From Wenyingzhuangia sp. 2_MG-2023 (GTDB taxonomy: Bacteria; Bacteroidota; Bacteroidia; Flavobacteriales; Flavobacteriaceae): 64,000 nucleotides of DNA. A model generated the notes under the pieces. It ran no database searches and was not told where the DNA came from. It worked only from the letters and a program-made list of their open reading frames with translations. The stretch's first letter is position 1. Every line of letters starts with the position of its first letter. The position numbers and the translations under genes were made by a program. This document shows positions 47,238 to 57,000 of this stretch, one piece after another. The stretch spans positions 1-64,000 of the forward strand of contig NZ_JAUOSB010000015.1 of assembly GCF_030548295.1 (NCBI RefSeq), given 5' to 3'.

Positions 47238-48446
47238 ATGGACAATCAATTTTTAATTTCGTTAACCGAAAAATACGGAGCACCGTTGTATGTATACAAT
47301 GCTGATGTAATAGAACGTCAATACACACGTATGATGAATGCATTTTCATCCGTTAAAAACGTAAAATTGAATTATGCTGTAAAGTCTAACACCAATATCA
47401 ATGTTCTTAAATTTTTGAAGAACTTAGGTTCTGGTGGAGATTGTGTGTCTGTACAAGAAATTAAATTATGTTTAGCCGCAGGATTCAAAGTTGCTGATAT
47501 TTCTTACACTCCTAACGGTGTGTCTTTTGAAGAAATTACGGAAGCACACAAGCTAGGTGTAAAAATCACTTTAGACAACTTGTCTAGTTTAGATAAATTT
47601 GGAAAAACATTTCCAAATGCTCCCGTTTCTTTACGTATCAACCCACATATTATGGCGGGTGGAAACGCTAAAATTTCTGTTGGACACGTAGATTCTAAAT
47701 TTGGAATTTCTCACACACAAATAGAAGAAATAAAAACCATTATAAAAGCAAATGGAACTCCTGTAAATGGAGTACACATGCATACAGGTTCTGACATTTA
47801 CAATCCTGATGCTTTTGTAGAAGCAATGGAAGTATTGTTAGGAATTGCAGAACATTTTGACACTATTGAGTTTGTAGATTTGGGTAGTGGATTTAAAGTT
47901 CCTTACAAAGACAATGATCACGAAACCAATTTAGAAGAATTAGGACCTATTTTGGGTGCTAGTTTCAATGCTTTCTGCAAAAAATATGGTAAAGAATTGA
48001 AATTGATTTTTGAACCTGGAAAATTCTTAGTGAGTGAATCTGGAAAATTCTTAGCCAAAGTAAACGTGATCAAACAAACACCTAACATCAACTTTGTAGG
48101 AGTTGATAGTGGATTGAATCACTTAATGAGACCTATGATGTACGATGCATACCACAGAGTAACTAATATTTCTAATCCAAACGGAATAGAAAAAGAATAC
48201 AATGTAGTAGGATATATTTGTGAAACAGATACGTTTGCAAGTAGCAGAACCTTGGGAGAAGTAAATGAAGGAGATATTATTTGTATGGACAATGCTGGAG
48301 CATACTGTTTCTCTATGGCATCCAACTACAACTCACGTTTTAGACCCGCAGAAGTTTTGGTTGTGAAAGGAAAAGACTATTTGATTAGACAGCGAGAAAC
48401 CTTTGAAGATATTTTAAAAAATCAAATTGAAATTGATTTATCATAA
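47238..48446 (+). CDS. lysA: Diaminopimelate decarboxylase
   Basis: This 402-residue fold type III PLP enzyme converts meso-diaminopimelate to lysine. PLP lysine K49 lies in YAVKSNTN. Other family motifs are HMHTGSDI, FVDLGSGF, FEPGKFLV and CETDTFASSRTL, with the C-terminal NAGAYCFSMAS. Length is normal. It is transcribed alone, after the palindromic repeat, and ended by a hairpin. Confidence 0.96.
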   Translation: MDNQFLISLTEKYGAPLYVYNADVIERQYTRMMNAFSSVKNVKLNYAVKSNTNINVLKFLKNLGSGGDCVSVQEIKLCLAAGFKVADISYTPNGVSFEEITEAHKLGVKITLDNLSSLDKFGKTFPNAPVSLRINPHIMAGGNAKISVGHVDSKFGISHTQIEEIKTIIKANGTPVNGVHMHTGSDIYNPDAFVEAMEVLLGIAEHFDTIEFVDLGSGFKVPYKDNDHETNLEELGPILGASFNAFCKKYGKELKLIFEPGKFLVSESGKFLAKVNVIKQTPNINFVGVDSGLNHLMRPMMYDAYHRVTNISNPNGIEKEYNVVGYICETDTFASSRTLGEVNEGDIICMDNAGAYCFSMASNYNSRFRPAEVLVVKGKDYLIRQRETFEDILKNQIEIDLS

Positions 48447-48458
48447 TTCTATAAAACA

Positions 48459-48491
48459 AAAAACGCTAACCTCATCGTTAGCGTTTTTTTT
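48459..48491 (+). terminator. Rho-independent terminator after lysA
   Basis: An AAACGCTAAC / GTTAGCGTTT stem with a six-base loop is followed by a long T run. Confidence 0.9.
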
Positions 48492-48543
48492 ATTTAAATC
48501 AGAATAAGGTGAAAAATCATTTTTTTTTAAGTTTAACCTATTC

Positions 48544-49221
48544 TTAAAATATTTTCATGATTTTACTTTTCAGTCTAACACTTATCGGAATCACGTAATC
48601 GTTAATTATAATTTGATTTTCGATAATTTTATCTACTTTATATTTTGAAACAACATATGATTTATGTGTTTGAATAAAATCATTTTCAGGTAATAGTTCT
48701 ATGAAACTTTTTAATGACATATGTGCAATTATTGGTTTATGAACGGTAACTACTTTTACATAATTTTGCATAGCTTCCACAAATAAAATATCATTCACAT
48801 TTATTTTATTTAGTTGTTTTTCACTTTTTAAGAATACTACTTTTTTCTCTTCTTCATCTAAAAAATAGCCGTTTACTTTATTCACTGCTTTCTGAAAACG
48901 TTGAAATGAAATTGGTTTCACTAAATAATCTAAAACGTTATAAGTAAAGCTTTCCAAAGCATATTCTTCATAAGCTGTTGTCATAATCACAGAAGGTGAG
49001 TTTTTTAATTCTTTTAACCAATCTATACCCGATTTTAGAGGCATATTGATATCTAAAAAGATCAAATCAATTTGATGAGTCTTTAAATATTGATTTGCTT
49101 GTAAAGCGTTTTTACAGGTTGCTATCACTTCTAAAAAAGAGACTTTAGCACAATAATCTGCAATACCTTGTCTGGCAATAGGTTCGTCATCAACAATTAA
49201 ACAATTTAACTTTTTCATCAC
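48544..49221 (-). CDS. LytTR-family response regulator
   Basis: This 225-residue response regulator has a receiver domain (1-118) with D57 in LIFLDINMP, the acidic pair in IVDDEP and the Lys in LVKPIS. A LytTR DNA-binding domain follows (about 128-225, around INVNDILFVEAMQNYVKVV). It receives phosphate from the kinase encoded three bases upstream and binds direct repeats near target promoters. The probable target is the TBDR-DUF4249 unit on the other side, by position only. Confidence 0.93.
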   Translation of the reverse strand: MMKKLNCLIVDDEPIARQGIADYCAKVSFLEVIATCKNALQANQYLKTHQIDLIFLDINMPLKSGIDWLKELKNSPSVIMTTAYEEYALESFTYNVLDYLVKPISFQRFQKAVNKVNGYFLDEEEKKVVFLKSEKQLNKINVNDILFVEAMQNYVKVVTVHKPIIAHMSLKSFIELLPENDFIQTHKSYVVSKYKVDKIIENQIIINDYVIPISVRLKSKIMKIF

Positions 49222-49224
49222 AGG

Positions 49225-50244
49225 TTATTGTAAATTTATAGAAAGGTTTATGATATGCTTATTTTCTTTTTTTTGAATCTCCAGTTGGTATAAATCTTTG
49301 TACAATATGGATAGTCTTTTTTTCACATTTTTCAACCCTATCCCTCCTGCTTTAATGCTAGTATCGTCGCTATCAAAATCATTAATAATGTTTAGAGTTA
49401 CTACTTTTTCTACTTCTTTAAGTATAATACAAATTTTATTATCTGCACTATCCATATGATTACTACAATGCTTAAAAGCATTTTCTACAAAAGGGATCAA
49501 TAGCAATGGAGCTATTTTTAATTTTGGGTTTTCTAATTTTATTTCATAATCTAATTGAATGTCAGCTCCTCTTCTTGTTTCTTCAATTTTAATATACTTT
49601 GATATATAATCCAATTCCTTTTCCAAGAATGTATGCGCATTACTTTCGTATAATTGATAACGTAGCAAATCTGAAAATTGATGTAAAGTCTCTTTTGCCA
49701 AATCATCATCTTTGCCAATTAAATGATATACATTATTAATACCGTTAAACAAAAAATGAGGGTTTAGTTGTGCTTTTAAATATTTTAATTCCGTTTTGTA
49801 CGTTTCTTCAATCAATTTTCGTTTTAATATTTCAGATTTTTTAAATGCAATTTTAAGAGCATAATAAAAACCTGCTGTGGTGTACGTTATATGAACTAAG
49901 AAACTACTGATTAAGCCACACGAAAAAGGTTTGTCAATGGAAAAATATTTATAAGCAATCGTATCTACATAAGACTCTAAAAAACTGATACCAATTATAC
50001 TTGTAATGGTTAACACATAAAATACGCGTTTCTTTTTAGGTTTATAAAACTTAGGATACAACCAAAATACTTGAATGTAAAACATGAAAGCATTGAAAAA
50101 AAGACCATATATATAGGCATAAGTTAAACTGCCATCAGCAACAGTAAAACCGTTCCAATTAAAATCAGAACCTATAGCAACAAGCCAATAATTAAAAAGC
50201 CAGAATAAGGTGTGCCCAAGAATAGTAATCGCTTTATTTTCCAT
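49225..50244 (-). CDS. LytS-type sensor histidine kinase
   Basis: This 339-residue membrane kinase has four hydrophobic segments in the first 130 residues (about 10-28, 42-62, 74-93, 112-132), a short coiled coil, a His_kinase domain with H163 in QLNPHFLFN and an ATPase domain (LLIPFVENAFKHC, GIGLKNVKKRL). There is no extracellular sensor domain of any size, so it may sense membrane state or use a partner. It is in one operon with the LytTR regulator (three bases apart). Confidence 0.92.
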   Translation of the reverse strand: MENKAITILGHTLFWLFNYWLVAIGSDFNWNGFTVADGSLTYAYIYGLFFNAFMFYIQVFWLYPKFYKPKKKRVFYVLTITSIIGISFLESYVDTIAYKYFSIDKPFSCGLISSFLVHITYTTAGFYYALKIAFKKSEILKRKLIEETYKTELKYLKAQLNPHFLFNGINNVYHLIGKDDDLAKETLHQFSDLLRYQLYESNAHTFLEKELDYISKYIKIEETRRGADIQLDYEIKLENPKLKIAPLLLIPFVENAFKHCSNHMDSADNKICIILKEVEKVVTLNIINDFDSDDTSIKAGGIGLKNVKKRLSILYKDLYQLEIQKKENKHIINLSINLQ

Positions 50245-50739
50245 TCATTTTAAAATTATAACACAAAGAAACATATATTTTTTTGGACAAATATTTTTAT
50301 AAACGTTCATCAACAGATATTCGACACTTGTCAAAAAACAACTTTTTTATTCTTTACTTTACTTTTATTTTGCTCCAGAAAACAGATGCTTATTACATAA
50401 TTTGAATATAATAGCTTCTATATAAATCACATCTTATTTGTTACGAAACATTAAATAATTCTATTAAAAACAGCTCAAAAAATTAGATGAATTTCTTACC
50501 AAAAATCAATGACCTGACCATTCTTTATCTAGTACTTTTACCCTATCAAAAATCAACGCAACAAAAATAGAAATCACACGTCTTTATTTAAAATGAAAAT
50601 TCATACGTCCTAAATTATAACAAAAATACTTCTATCAGAACACTCATTTGTAACTTTGTAATCACAATCTAAACGTTGCCTCAATTTAAATATCTATAAA
50701 TACCATCAAATTATATCAAAACAAGTAACAAAAAACAAC
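50245..50739. other. Long divergent intergenic region between kinase and TBDR genes
   Basis: This region of about 495 bases is AT-rich. A TAACTTTG element at 50651-50658 matches the -7 consensus for the TBDR, without a clear -33 element. LytTR-type direct repeats may lie here, but I could not single out a convincing pair by eye. No ORF or hairpin terminator is seen. Confidence 0.4.
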
Positions 50740-53118
50740 ATGAAAAAAATTTATCTAATTATTTTTCTTCTGACTACTCTTGGAAGTTTTTCCCAAGAAA
50801 AGTTTACCATTACAGGAACTGTTAAAGATGCCAACTCTGGAGAAACTCTGATTGGAGTGAGCATCATTGAAAAAAACTCCAGTCAAGGAACTGTTACCAA
50901 CGAATACGGTTTTTATTCGTTTACATTAACAAAAGGAGTACACACTATTGAAATTTCTTACATGGGATACGATCTTTACAAAACGAAAGTTCAGTTGACC
51001 GAAAACAAAGAATTGAATATAGATTTGCAAGAAAGTACAGAAAGCTTGGAAGAAGTTGTTATTTCTGCATATACTGAAAAAATCAGTATAAAAAAGGCAG
51101 AAATGAGTGTCAACAAAATGAAAGTGCAAACTATTAAAGAAATTCCAGCAGTATTAGGAGAAGTAGATGTTTTAAAATCTATTGTAACCTTACCTGGAGT
51201 TACCAATGCAGGAGAAGGACAATCTGGATTCAACGTTCGTGGAGGAGCTGCCGATCAGAACTTGGTTTTGCTAGATGAAGCTACGCTATTCAATTCCTCT
51301 CACCTATTTGGTTTCTTTTCTGTAATCAATGCAGATGCTATCAAAGATTTAAAGCTATACAAAGGTGGAATTCCTTCTAAGTTTGGAGGTAGAATTTCTT
51401 CGGTGTTAGACATCCATCAAAAAGACGGAAACAAATATGAATTTCACGGAAATGGAGGAATTGGACTGTTGTCTTCTCGATTGACTTTAGAGGGACCTAT
51501 TCAAAAGAAAAAAGCTTCTTTCTTTGTTAGTGGACGTAGATCTTATGCAGATTTGTTCTTACCTATTGTTCAACCAGACAACAAAAGTAAAGCTTATTTT
51601 TACGATTTAAACACCAAAGTAAACTGGGAAGTAGATTCTAAAAACAAATTGTATTTGTCAGGATATTTTGGTCGTGATATTTTTTCTTTGGGAACTACTT
51701 TTGTAAACGAATATGGAAATGCTGTAGCCAATCTACGTTGGAATCACATTTTTAACAGTCAATTATTTTCCAACCTATCTCTTATTTATAGCAACTATTA
51801 TTACGGATTGGAAATTAGTGTTGCTGGTTTTCAATGGGATTCTGGATTGGAGAACTACAATCTTAAGTACGATTTAAAACAATATTTTAATGATGACATT
51901 GCCATCAACTATGGAGTTCAAGCCATCAATTACGTTTTCAATCCTGGAAAAATACAACCTAGTGAACCTGGAACTGGAATTGAAACCAACCAAATAGCTA
52001 AAAAATATGCTATAGAAAACGCTATTTATGTAGATGTAGAGCATCAGCTAAACGAAAACATAGACTTAAGATACGGTGTCCGTTGGAGTAACTTTCTAAG
52101 ATTGGGTGAATCTGAAATCAACGTTTATAACGGTTCTCCTGTCTTATATAATGAAGATACAAAACTTTACGAACAAGCAACACCTATTGGTCAAGTAGAT
52201 ATGGATAAAAGTAAAGTCAGAAAAACATTCAACAATTTAGAGCCTAGATTCTCCATTGCTTACGCTCTAAACAACAAAAGTTCTTTCAAAGCTAGTTACC
52301 AAAGAATGGCACAATACATTCATATTTTATCCAACACACAATCTCCTACCCCTTTAGACATTTGGACTCCTAGTGGAGAGTACATCAAACCTCAATTGTC
52401 AGATCAAATTGCCTTTGGATACAGTAGAGATTTTAACAACATGTATAGTTTGACTGCTGAAATTTTTGGAAAAACCGTTAAAAACAGAATCGATTATATA
52501 GATGGTGCCGAATTGGTTGCACAAGAGGCTATAGAATCTGTGATCTTAAACGGTAAAGCTAGAGCTTATGGTTTGGAATTAATGTTTAAAAAAGAAGAAG
52601 GAAAATTTAACGGATGGATTAGTTATACTTTGTCTAGATCTGAGCAACAAACCACAGGAAGAACTGCGGATGAAGTGGGAATTAACAACGGAAACTGGTA
52701 TGCAACAGGTTACGATAAAACACATGATTTAACCGTGATTGCCAACTACAAAGCATCTAAAAAATGGAAGTTCAACTCTAGTTTCAACCTACAAACAGGA
52801 CAGCCTGTTACCTATGCAGATGGTAGTTATGGTTATTTAGGTCTAAACATTCCTAATTACGGTCCTAGAAACTCAAAAAGATTGCCATTGTATCACAGAG
52901 TAGATGTTTCTGCAACTTATGTTCCTGAAAAATACGAATCTAAAAAATGGAAAGGAGAATGGGTCTTTAGTGTTTACAACTTGTACAACAGACAAAATGC
53001 TTCTTCTATCAGCTTTGGTCAAGATGAAAATAACGAAACTGGAACCACAAGAAACATCACAGAACGTTTGACCATGTTCGGAATAATTCCTTCAGTAACT
53101 TTCAACTTTAAATTCTAA
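50740..53118 (+). CDS. TonB-dependent receptor with carboxypeptidase-like N-terminal domain
   Basis: This 792-residue outer-membrane receptor has a signal peptide (1-19), a CarboxypepD_reg-like domain (about 22-105), a plug (about 125-230, with AGEGQSGFNVRGGAADQNLV) and a barrel ending in an aromatic residue (VTFNFKF). The substrate is unknown. It is followed five bases later by a DUF4249 lipoprotein, a common pair in Bacteroidota that works like a SusCD-type gate with a surface partner, although DUF4249 is not SusD. It is divergent from a LytS/LytTR pair. Confidence 0.92.
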   Translation: MKKIYLIIFLLTTLGSFSQEKFTITGTVKDANSGETLIGVSIIEKNSSQGTVTNEYGFYSFTLTKGVHTIEISYMGYDLYKTKVQLTENKELNIDLQESTESLEEVVISAYTEKISIKKAEMSVNKMKVQTIKEIPAVLGEVDVLKSIVTLPGVTNAGEGQSGFNVRGGAADQNLVLLDEATLFNSSHLFGFFSVINADAIKDLKLYKGGIPSKFGGRISSVLDIHQKDGNKYEFHGNGGIGLLSSRLTLEGPIQKKKASFFVSGRRSYADLFLPIVQPDNKSKAYFYDLNTKVNWEVDSKNKLYLSGYFGRDIFSLGTTFVNEYGNAVANLRWNHIFNSQLFSNLSLIYSNYYYGLEISVAGFQWDSGLENYNLKYDLKQYFNDDIAINYGVQAINYVFNPGKIQPSEPGTGIETNQIAKKYAIENAIYVDVEHQLNENIDLRYGVRWSNFLRLGESEINVYNGSPVLYNEDTKLYEQATPIGQVDMDKSKVRKTFNNLEPRFSIAYALNNKSSFKASYQRMAQYIHILSNTQSPTPLDIWTPSGEYIKPQLSDQIAFGYSRDFNNMYSLTAEIFGKTVKNRIDYIDGAELVAQEAIESVILNGKARAYGLELMFKKEEGKFNGWISYTLSRSEQQTTGRTADEVGINNGNWYATGYDKTHDLTVIANYKASKKWKFNSSFNLQTGQPVTYADGSYGYLGLNIPNYGPRNSKRLPLYHRVDVSATYVPEKYESKKWKGEWVFSVYNLYNRQNASSISFGQDENNETGTTRNITERLTMFGIIPSVTFNFKF

Positions 53119-53123
53119 CAATC

Positions 53124-54005
53124 ATGAAAAAATACATATACATTATATTCTTTGCTTTTTGTACAATCTCATGTACCAAAGAAGTTGTTCTAGACGACAT
53201 TTTAGACGCTACTCCTAGATTGGTGGTAGAAGCTAGTATTGATTGGAACAAAAATGATGACGAAGCTTCCAAAACGCAAACCATCAAGTTGACTAAATCA
53301 ACTCCATATTACAGTCAAGATTACCCAATAGTAACAGATGCTATCATCACAGTAACCAATAGCAGCAATGAATCTATGGGAACATTTGCCTACAACACCA
53401 ACCAACAACTTTATGTTGCTACAGATTTTAACAAACCTACTGTAGGAGAAACTTATACTCTAAAAATAGAAGTTGAAGGACAAACATATACTGCCCAAGA
53501 CACCTATACTTCTATTGAAAACCCAAATTACATAAAACAAGGATTGAACAGAGATATAGATTCAGAAGGAATTATTCAAGTTGATTTGAATATTGACAAT
53601 GAAATTGGTGTAGACAATTTCTTTTTGCTAAAAGTAGAGCCACCAACAATTGTAAGCGTTTTACCAGAATATTCTAATGCTGATGATTCTTTGTTTAGTG
53701 AAGTTCCAGGAGAAAACAACTATGATTTTACTTATTTTGAGGAAGAACTTGAACCTGGAGACTTGCTAAAAATTAGTACTTATGGTATCAGCAGTCGTTA
53801 CAATGATTTTTTGAATAAAATATTGTTAACAGCAGGTGGTAGCAACGGTCCTTTTTCTACCGCTCCTGCAACTATCAGAGGAAATCTACTGAATGAAACT
53901 GAGGAAGAAAATAGAGCTTTTGGTTATTTTTCTATGAACGAATATATTTACATTGAATACATTGTAAAAGAAAAATCAGATGAAGAAATTATCACAGAAT
54001 TGTAA
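53124..54005 (+). CDS. DUF4249 surface lipoprotein
   Basis: This 293-residue lipoprotein has a lipobox (FCTISCTKE, Cys about residue 17). The DUF4249 body is a beta-sandwich, starting at PRLVVEASIDWNKN and containing a VTDAIITVTNSS strand and a YTLKIEVEGQTY strand. Members pair with the TBDR upstream, as here, and are presumed to sit on the cell surface. Substrate and mechanism are not known. It is probably co-transcribed with the receptor. Confidence 0.88.
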   Translation: MKKYIYIIFFAFCTISCTKEVVLDDILDATPRLVVEASIDWNKNDDEASKTQTIKLTKSTPYYSQDYPIVTDAIITVTNSSNESMGTFAYNTNQQLYVATDFNKPTVGETYTLKIEVEGQTYTAQDTYTSIENPNYIKQGLNRDIDSEGIIQVDLNIDNEIGVDNFFLLKVEPPTIVSVLPEYSNADDSLFSEVPGENNYDFTYFEEELEPGDLLKISTYGISSRYNDFLNKILLTAGGSNGPFSTAPATIRGNLLNETEEENRAFGYFSMNEYIYIEYIVKEKSDEEIITEL

Positions 54006-54043
54006 ATTTGGACTTCATTTTTATTTATTTTAGGAAAAAATAA

Positions 54044-57000
54044 ATGAAAATGAAAAAGTCAGTACTAGTCTATAGTATATTATCAATTGTCACGCTTTTT
54101 TTCTTCTCTAGTTGTTCTGAAAAAAAGTCGTCCGTAAAAAACGATGCGAGCTTTAACTACAGTACCTATATATTTCATCACACCAATGGAATAAAATCTG
54201 TAAAATCAGACATTAGCGTTGTGCTTGCGCAAATCAGTGAAATTGATACATCATCTTTAGAAAAAGTACTGACTTTTTCTCCTAAAATAGATGGAGAATT
54301 ACAATTGCTCAATCAGAAAGAGTTGGTCTTTTCTCCAAAAGAAAAACTAAAAAGCAATACTACTTACACCGTTACGGTTCATTTGAATCAACTTTTCCCA
54401 AATCAAAAAGAAAACGTAAAAGACTACGGATTTACCTTTAAAACCAAAAAGCAAGACTTTGAAATAAAAACACAAGCCTTGCAATCTTACAGTCAAGATT
54501 GGCAATATGTAGAAGGAGTTGTTAAAACCAACGATATAACTTCTTTGGATAGAATCAAACAGGTTTTAAGCGCTACTCAAAACAAAAAAGAACTCTCCAT
54601 AAAGTTTGAAGAAATCAACATAGAAACCAATACGTTCTTATTTAAAATAGACAGTATTTACAGAGAATTAGACGATTCTAAAATTCACCTAAATTACAAT
54701 GGAGCTGCATTAAACATTGACAAAAAAGAAACCAGAACAATCGACATAATTGGTAAAAACAACTTTAAAGTTATTGATGTAAAAGTTGTAAATGATGCCG
54801 ATCAGTATGTAGAAATCAACTTTTCAGATCCTCTTGCTAGCAATCAAAATTTAAAAGGATTGATTAGCATTCAAAACCAACCCAAACTCACCTACACCAT
54901 TGCAGGAAATGTGGTGAAAGTATATCCTCCAAATACGCTAAAAGGAGAGTACAACGTGTCTATCTATAGAGGAATTAAAAATACGTACGGTTATAAATTT
55001 GACAATACCATAAGTAGAACTTTATCTTTTGACGAACCCAAACCTTTGGTGAAATTCTCTAAATCTGGAAATATTTTACCCAACTCACAAGGACTAAACA
55101 TTCAGTTTGAAGCTATTAGCCTAAAGGCAGTAGACGTTACCATTTATAAAATATTTGAATCCAACGTATTGCAGTTTTTACAACAAAACAATTTGCAAGG
55201 AGACCAAAATATTAAAATGGTGGCAAGACCTGTGGTAAAAAAGACGATTCCCTTACACCCTATCAATAACGAAACATCCAAATGGCAAACCTACGGAGTT
55301 GCTTTGGACAAACTCATCAATGTAGAAAAAGGAGCCATTTATAAAATAAAAATCAACTTTAACAAAAGCTATGCAACCTATAAATGCGAAAACAACACTG
55401 CCACAAACAGTACTCCTATAGAAGAAGAAACTTTTGATGATGCTATAGAAGACAGCAATTGGGACGGTTATGAAAATTACTACAACGAATACAATTATTA
55501 CGGAAATTACAACTGGCGTGAAAGAGACGATCCTTGTACCGATTCCTACTACAGAAACAAAACAGTAAGCAAAAACATATTAGCTACAGACATTGGATTG
55601 ACCGTTAAAAAAGGAAATGACAATTCTTATTTTGTTGCCACGAGCAATTTGGTAAGTTCAGAACCCATGGCTAATGTAAACATTCAGTTTTACAACTTTC
55701 AACAACAACTTTTAACCAGCACCACTACCAATGAAGAAGGAATTTGTCTTTTGGAATTAAAAAGTGTTCCGTTTTTTGTTACCGCTAAAAAAGAAGGACA
55801 AACCACGTACACCAAAGTTAACGATGGAAATGTACTTTCTATGAGTAATTTTAACACCAACGGAGTACAACCTCTGAAAGGTATCAAAGGATTTATATAC
55901 AACGAAAGAGGAGTTTGGAGACCTGGAGATACTATTTTTACAGGTTTTATGTTGAATGATTTGAAAAACAAATTACCAGAAAATCACCCTATTACCTTAG
56001 AAGTAAAAGATCCTAACGGTGTGCTAAAATACCGAAAAGTAGAAAATCAACACCTCAACCACCTCTACACTTTTAAAATTCCAACACAAGATACCGATCC
56101 TACTGGTAGATGGAATGCAACCATCCAGATTGGTGGGGCTAGTTTTCTAAAAAGCTTGAAAGTAGAAACCATCAAACCCAACCGATTAAAAATAAACGTA
56201 ACAACCGAAAACGAGGTTTTGAGCAATCACAATCAAATTTACATTGCTGCCAAATGGTTGCACGGAGCAATTGCCAAAGAATTGAAAGTGGAAACAGATT
56301 TGACTCTAAAACCACAAGACACACATTTTGAAACATATCCAAGCTATGTTTTTGACGATCCAAGCAAAAAATTTGAATCAGAACAAATCAATGTATTGAC
56401 TGGTAAATTGAATGCAGATGGAAAAATAAACTTTGCCTTAAAACCGACCACAAACAACAATGCTCCAGGAATGTTAAAAGCGTATTTGACCACCCGAGTC
56501 TATGAAAATGGTGGAGATTTTAGCACCGATGTATACAGTAAAACCTACGCTCCTTTTGATACATATGTTGGAGTAAAAAGACCAGAAGGAGACAAGGCAA
56601 GAAACATGTTGTTGACAGACAAACAACATAATTTTGAAGTAGTTTGTGTTGATGTTGACGGAAAACCTGTTGCCAATCAAACGGTAGCAGTAACCATTTA
56701 TAAAATGCAAAATAGTTGGTGGTGGAACAACAATAATAACTATTCCCAATTCAGTTCATCCAACTTTAAAACTCCCGTTTTTAACAAAATATTAAAAACA
56801 CAGAACAATGGAAAAACCAATTTTAATTTTGAAATCAAATATCCAGAATGGGGACGTTATTTTGTGAAAATCACCCATCAAAAATCAGGACATAGTACGG
56901 GTGAAACTGTATTTATAGATTGGCCAGGATGGGCTGGAAAAGCAAAAAAAGGAAATCAGAAAGAAGCCGCTATGTTGGTTTTTACAACTGACAAAGAAAC

